DNA of 64,000 nt from Thalassospira profundimaris (GTDB lineage Bacteria > Pseudomonadota > Alphaproteobacteria > Rhodospirillales > Thalassospiraceae): NCBI RefSeq assembly GCF_003326675.1, contig NZ_JPWF01000010.1, positions 62,001 to 126,000 on the forward strand, given 5' to 3'. Below are positions 61,444-64,000 of the stretch, in pieces. The notes beneath the pieces are model-generated. The model made no database searches and was not told the origin of the DNA. It saw nothing but the letters and a program-made list of their open reading frames with translations. The translations under genes and the position numbers were made by a program. Each line of letters begins with the position of its first letter. Position 1 is the stretch's first letter.

Positions 61444-62385
61444 ATGTCTGAAATTGACCGTCGGAATTTCATCAAGCTTGCCGGTGCCGCCGGGGTGCTG
61501 GCATCGTTTGGCGCGGTGGTGCCCGGTGCGGCACAGGCCGCGATGTCATCAAAGGTGCCCGACATTATCCGCAAACCGATCCCGTCGACGGGCGAGGAAA
61601 TTCCCGCCATCGGGCTGGGAAGCTGGATCACGTTTAATGTTGGTAATGACATGGAATTGCGTGATCAATGTGCAGATGTGGTATCGGCGTTTTTCAACGC
61701 CGGTGGACGCATGATCGACAGTTCGCCGATGTATGGATCAGCCCAGGAGGTTATTGGCTATTGCCTTGATAAACTGGGGGCCCATGACCGGGTATTTTCG
61801 ACCGACAAGGTTTGGACATCCGGCGACGGGGCAGGGCAGATTGATGAAACAGCAGCACGCTGGAACACCAAAAACTTTGATCTTTTGCAGGTTCATAATC
61901 TTGTCGGGATCAATGAAAACCTGCCGCTTTTGTTTCGGATGAAGGACGAAGGCAAGCTGCGCTATGTCGGTATCACCACATCCCATGGACGCCGGACCGA
62001 GGATGTCATTGCATTGATGAAAAACGAACGGCTTGATTTCGTTCAGGTGACCTATAACCCGGTTGACCGCAAGGTGGAGGAATATTTACTGCCGCTTGCC
62101 TATGATCGCGGGATTGCGGTGATCGTTAATCGACCGTTCCGGGGCGGCAGCCTGACCCAAAGCCTTGAAGGGGAGCCATTGCCGGAGTTTGCAGCCGAGC
62201 TGAAGGTCGATAGTTGGGCGCAGTTGATTTTGAAATATCTGATTGCCCATCCGGCGGTGACCTGTCCGATCCCGGCAACGACCAATCCGGCCCATGCAGC
62301 GGAAAATATGCGGGCGGCAACCGGGCAGCTGCCCGATGACAAGATGCGCGAACAGATCGCGGCTGTTATCGGATTACTGGTTTAG
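61444..62385 (+). CDS. Tat-exported aldo/keto reductase
   Basis: This 313-residue enzyme has a twin-arginine signal (DRRNFIKLAGAAGVLASFG). The aldo/keto reductase barrel follows, with the catalytic tetrad Asp and Tyr in RMIDSSPMYGSAQEV, Lys in STDKVWTSG and His in LQVHNLVGI. An NADPH-reductase barrel with a Tat signal would have to be folded with its cofactor before export. The MerR operon with its divergent promoter lies 145 bp upstream and may control it. The substrate is unknown. Confidence 0.88.
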   Translation: MSEIDRRNFIKLAGAAGVLASFGAVVPGAAQAAMSSKVPDIIRKPIPSTGEEIPAIGLGSWITFNVGNDMELRDQCADVVSAFFNAGGRMIDSSPMYGSAQEVIGYCLDKLGAHDRVFSTDKVWTSGDGAGQIDETAARWNTKNFDLLQVHNLVGINENLPLLFRMKDEGKLRYVGITTSHGRRTEDVIALMKNERLDFVQVTYNPVDRKVEEYLLPLAYDRGIAVIVNRPFRGGSLTQSLEGEPLPEFAAELKVDSWAQLILKYLIAHPAVTCPIPATTNPAHAAENMRAATGQLPDDKMREQIAAVIGLLV

Positions 62386-62409
62386 AACGCGGATATGGGG
62401 GGCACAGGT

Positions 62410-63135
62410 ATGAGTGAATGGTGGGATTACGGATTGGCAGACTTTCTGCTGTTTTCGCCGCGTGTCTATTATCGGCTGTTTGAGACCTTGAACAGTGTCT
62501 GGTGGATTGCGGTGATTGCTGCCTTTGTTGCGGGGCTTGTTGCTGCCGGAATGGCGATGCGTCACGGCCATCGCGGTAATCGTGTGATCCTTGTGTTGCT
62601 TGCGCTGATCTGGGCCTGGTGCGGGTATGGCTTTGTTTGGCAATATTATCAGCCGATAAACTGGGCGGTGGCCTATATCCTGCCGGGCTTTGCGGTCGAG
62701 GCCCTGTTGCTTTTGATCTTTGCGGCCCGGCCATTGCCCTTGCGGTTTGGCTGGCGCGGTGATCTGACATCCTATGTCGGGGCCGGGATTATGATTGTCG
62801 CACTTGTGGTCTATCCGTTTGTCGGTCTGATCGAAGGGCGCGACTGGATACAGGCGGAACTGTTTGGCAGTGCGGCCGATCCGACCGCACTGGGTACATT
62901 GGGATTTGTCCTGATGGCGCGCGGCACATGGCGCTGGTTGCTATTGCCTGTGCCGCTTGTCTGGTGTGGTTTTGCCAGTGCGACCCTTTGGGTGATGGAT
63001 CAACAGGTTGCCTATGTGATGCTGGCCGCAGTTTGGTTGACGATCTTTTCCGGGTGGCTGGACCTTAAGAACGGTGTGACCACCCGCCGCCTGACCGAGG
63101 CCGAACTTGCCCATCCGCCAGCCGCTAGCGACTGA
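62410..63135 (+). CDS. DUF6064-like integral membrane protein
   Basis: This 241-residue protein has about seven membrane segments. The N-terminus SEWWDYGLADFLLFSPRVYYRLFE matches my recollection of the DUF6064 family, which has no known function. ATG 62410 is chosen because the G-rich element at 62397-62402 sits a few bases upstream. It overlaps the convergent LysE gene by 11 bp at their 3' ends. Confidence 0.68.
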   Translation: MSEWWDYGLADFLLFSPRVYYRLFETLNSVWWIAVIAAFVAGLVAAGMAMRHGHRGNRVILVLLALIWAWCGYGFVWQYYQPINWAVAYILPGFAVEALLLLIFAARPLPLRFGWRGDLTSYVGAGIMIVALVVYPFVGLIEGRDWIQAELFGSAADPTALGTLGFVLMARGTWRWLLLPVPLVWCGFASATLWVMDQQVAYVMLAAVWLTIFSGWLDLKNGVTTRRLTEAELAHPPAASD

Positions 63136-63781
63136 ACAAAAGCCTGATGCCGACAATGGCAAAAAACACACCAAGGACTGCGTTGATCCAGTTTGCCGCC
63201 CGGCGATAAAGCGATATGGCCGGTGCGGTCGAAAAGGCCGTGGCATAAAGCAGATGGATGCTGGTCGACAAAATGCCGCAGCCAATCACAATCGCCGCCC
63301 CCACCCACATCGGTGCACCGTCATGGAAGCCGATGGAAATGATCGCAATCCAGGTCAGGATGGCCTTGGGATTGGTCAAGTGAAGTGCCAGCCCGCGCAG
63401 GTAATAGCCGCGCCCGGAAATCTGTTGTTCGGATTCTGCCGCGGTCCGAATATCGGATGCCGGTGCCTTGCGAAACGCGGTCCGAAACGCCCGATACGAC
63501 ATCCAAAGCAAATACAACCCGCCAATGATGCGAATGGCCGTCATGGCATCGGCATAGGCGGCCAGAAGGGCAGATAATCCGGTCAGGGTCAAAAGTCCGA
63601 TGGAAAAAGACCCTGTACCAATGCCAAGGGCAAAGCGTTGCCCGGCAAAGCGCCCCCGATCAAGGGAAACGCCCATCAGTCCCAACAGGGCAGGGCCGGG
63701 GCTGATCAACCCGACCAGAAGGGCAGCATAGGACAGCAAAATACCGGGAAGATATATCCCGATTTCGGTAAAGGATGGCAT
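63125..63781 (-). CDS. LysE-family amino-acid exporter (second)
   Basis: This 218-residue protein has about six membrane segments and the LysE features LVGLISPGPALLGLMGVSLDRGR, RIIGGLYLLWMSYRAFRTAF and HLTNPKAILTWIAIISIGF. The family exports amino acids or related compounds; the substrate is unknown. It is convergent with the DUF6064-like gene, overlapping 11 bp. Confidence 0.87.
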   Translation of the reverse strand: MPSFTEIGIYLPGILLSYAALLVGLISPGPALLGLMGVSLDRGRFAGQRFALGIGTGSFSIGLLTLTGLSALLAAYADAMTAIRIIGGLYLLWMSYRAFRTAFRKAPASDIRTAAESEQQISGRGYYLRGLALHLTNPKAILTWIAIISIGFHDGAPMWVGAAIVIGCGILSTSIHLLYATAFSTAPAISLYRRAANWINAVLGVFFAIVGIRLLFSR

Positions 63782-63845
63782 GGGGCGGTTTCCTTATATG
63801 GTGGCGTAAAAACTGTACGCCGGAGATACCCCGGTGTCGAGCAGC

Positions 63846-63875
63846 CAAAAAAGAACCCCTGCAAATGACAGGGGT
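63846..63875 (-). terminator. Terminator of the gene at the right edge
   Basis: On the minus strand ACCCCTG (63875-63869) pairs with CAGGGGT (63861-63855) and is followed by TCTTTTTT. It lies 65 bp after the stop at 63940. Confidence 0.85.
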
Positions 63876-63939
63876 CGAGGTGGTTTGCAGTCGTTCCGGC
63901 CCCAAGTGGGGGAGTGAGAGGCATTGGAACAACAGGGAG

Positions 63940-64000
63940 TTATTTCTTCTGGAGTTTCGCCTGTTCAAGCGACCAGTATTCCATGTCAAACAGATCAGCT
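63940..64000 (-). CDS. 3' end of an unidentified gene (partial)
   Basis: Only the last 19 codons plus stop are visible: ADLFDMEYWSLEQAKLQKK and TAA. The MEYWSLEQAKL ending reminds me of bifunctional aldolase/short-chain dehydrogenase proteins (RhaD-like), but 19 residues cannot prove it. The strong terminator at 63846-63875 supports it as a real gene end. Confidence 0.5.
   Translation of the reverse strand, partial: ADLFDMEYWSLEQAKLQKK

Noticed and set aside
1..64000. tRNA or rRNA genes, prophage or plasmid functions
   Set aside because: I looked for T-loop patterns, phage structural and replication genes and transposases by eye and found none that could be supported.

Overview
The window looks like chromosome of a free-living, probably marine alphaproteobacterium of the Rhodospirillales, Thalassospira-like. 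The evidence is alphaproteobacterial core genes (ctaA, tldD, DUF3422, DUF4170, class II DAHP synthase, plant-type gshA), many uptake systems for small organics (Phn-type ABC, Dpp ABC, TRAP), chemotaxis genes and moderate GC with no plasmid or phage signature. The genus is inferred from protein style and is not proven. I see no tRNA, rRNA, CRISPR array, insertion sequence or prophage.

Layout. 1-5.3 kb: 5' end of a ubiD-like gene, a duplicated DUF4170 gene, a gene frameshifted by a 13-bp tandem duplication, a soluble three-PAS chemoreceptor, a methyltransferase and ubiA. 5.3-7.9 kb: rsmE-gshA and a small chorismate mutase. 7.9-14 kb: phnD-phnC-phnE-phnE-glpD, facing a DeoR/GlpR-type regulator; this reads as uptake and oxidation of glycerol-3-phosphate or a related compound. 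14-18.6 kb: fumC, a DUF2867 gene, a copper pair (DUF2946 and PCuAC), a DUF985 cupin and a LysE exporter. 18.6-24.3 kb: dppABCDF. 24.7-26.9 kb: two tandem threonine aldolases. 27-32.2 kb: an envelope cluster of TPR/beta-barrel protein, FecR-domain protein and CHASE2 adenylate cyclase. 32.5-36.5 kb: tldD, DUF3422 and ctaA. 36.7-41.7 kb: siroheme-synthase-like gene with cysH, dgt, a small membrane protein and glutathione reductase. 41.7-46.7 kb: gntK-dctP-dctQ-dctM, facing a LacI regulator across two perfect tandem operators. 46.7-50.7 kb: a small lipoprotein, yigZ, three paralogous exported proteins of unknown family and a TauE/SafE permease. 51-53.3 kb: DAHP synthase and a helical protein with a FliM-like C-terminal peptide. 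53.3-60.4 kb: ybjQ, a YbjQ-M48 peptidase fusion and a membrane protein, divergent from nadE-gltX-cysS. 60.4-64 kb: MerR regulator with a carboxymuconolactone-decarboxylase-family gene, a Tat-exported aldo/keto reductase, a DUF6064-like membrane protein, a LysE exporter and the 3' end of another gene.

The genes cover central metabolism (fumC, gshA/gor, aroQ plus DAHP synthase, cysH, nadE), nutrient uptake and sensing. The most promising poorly described units are the cyclase/FecR/barrel cluster, the triplicated exported family, the YbjQ-M48 operon, the Phn-glpD operon and the gluconokinase-linked TRAP operon. Start codons were moved from the longest open frame wherever a Shine-Dalgarno, an ATGA overlap or a family N-terminus pointed to another start.
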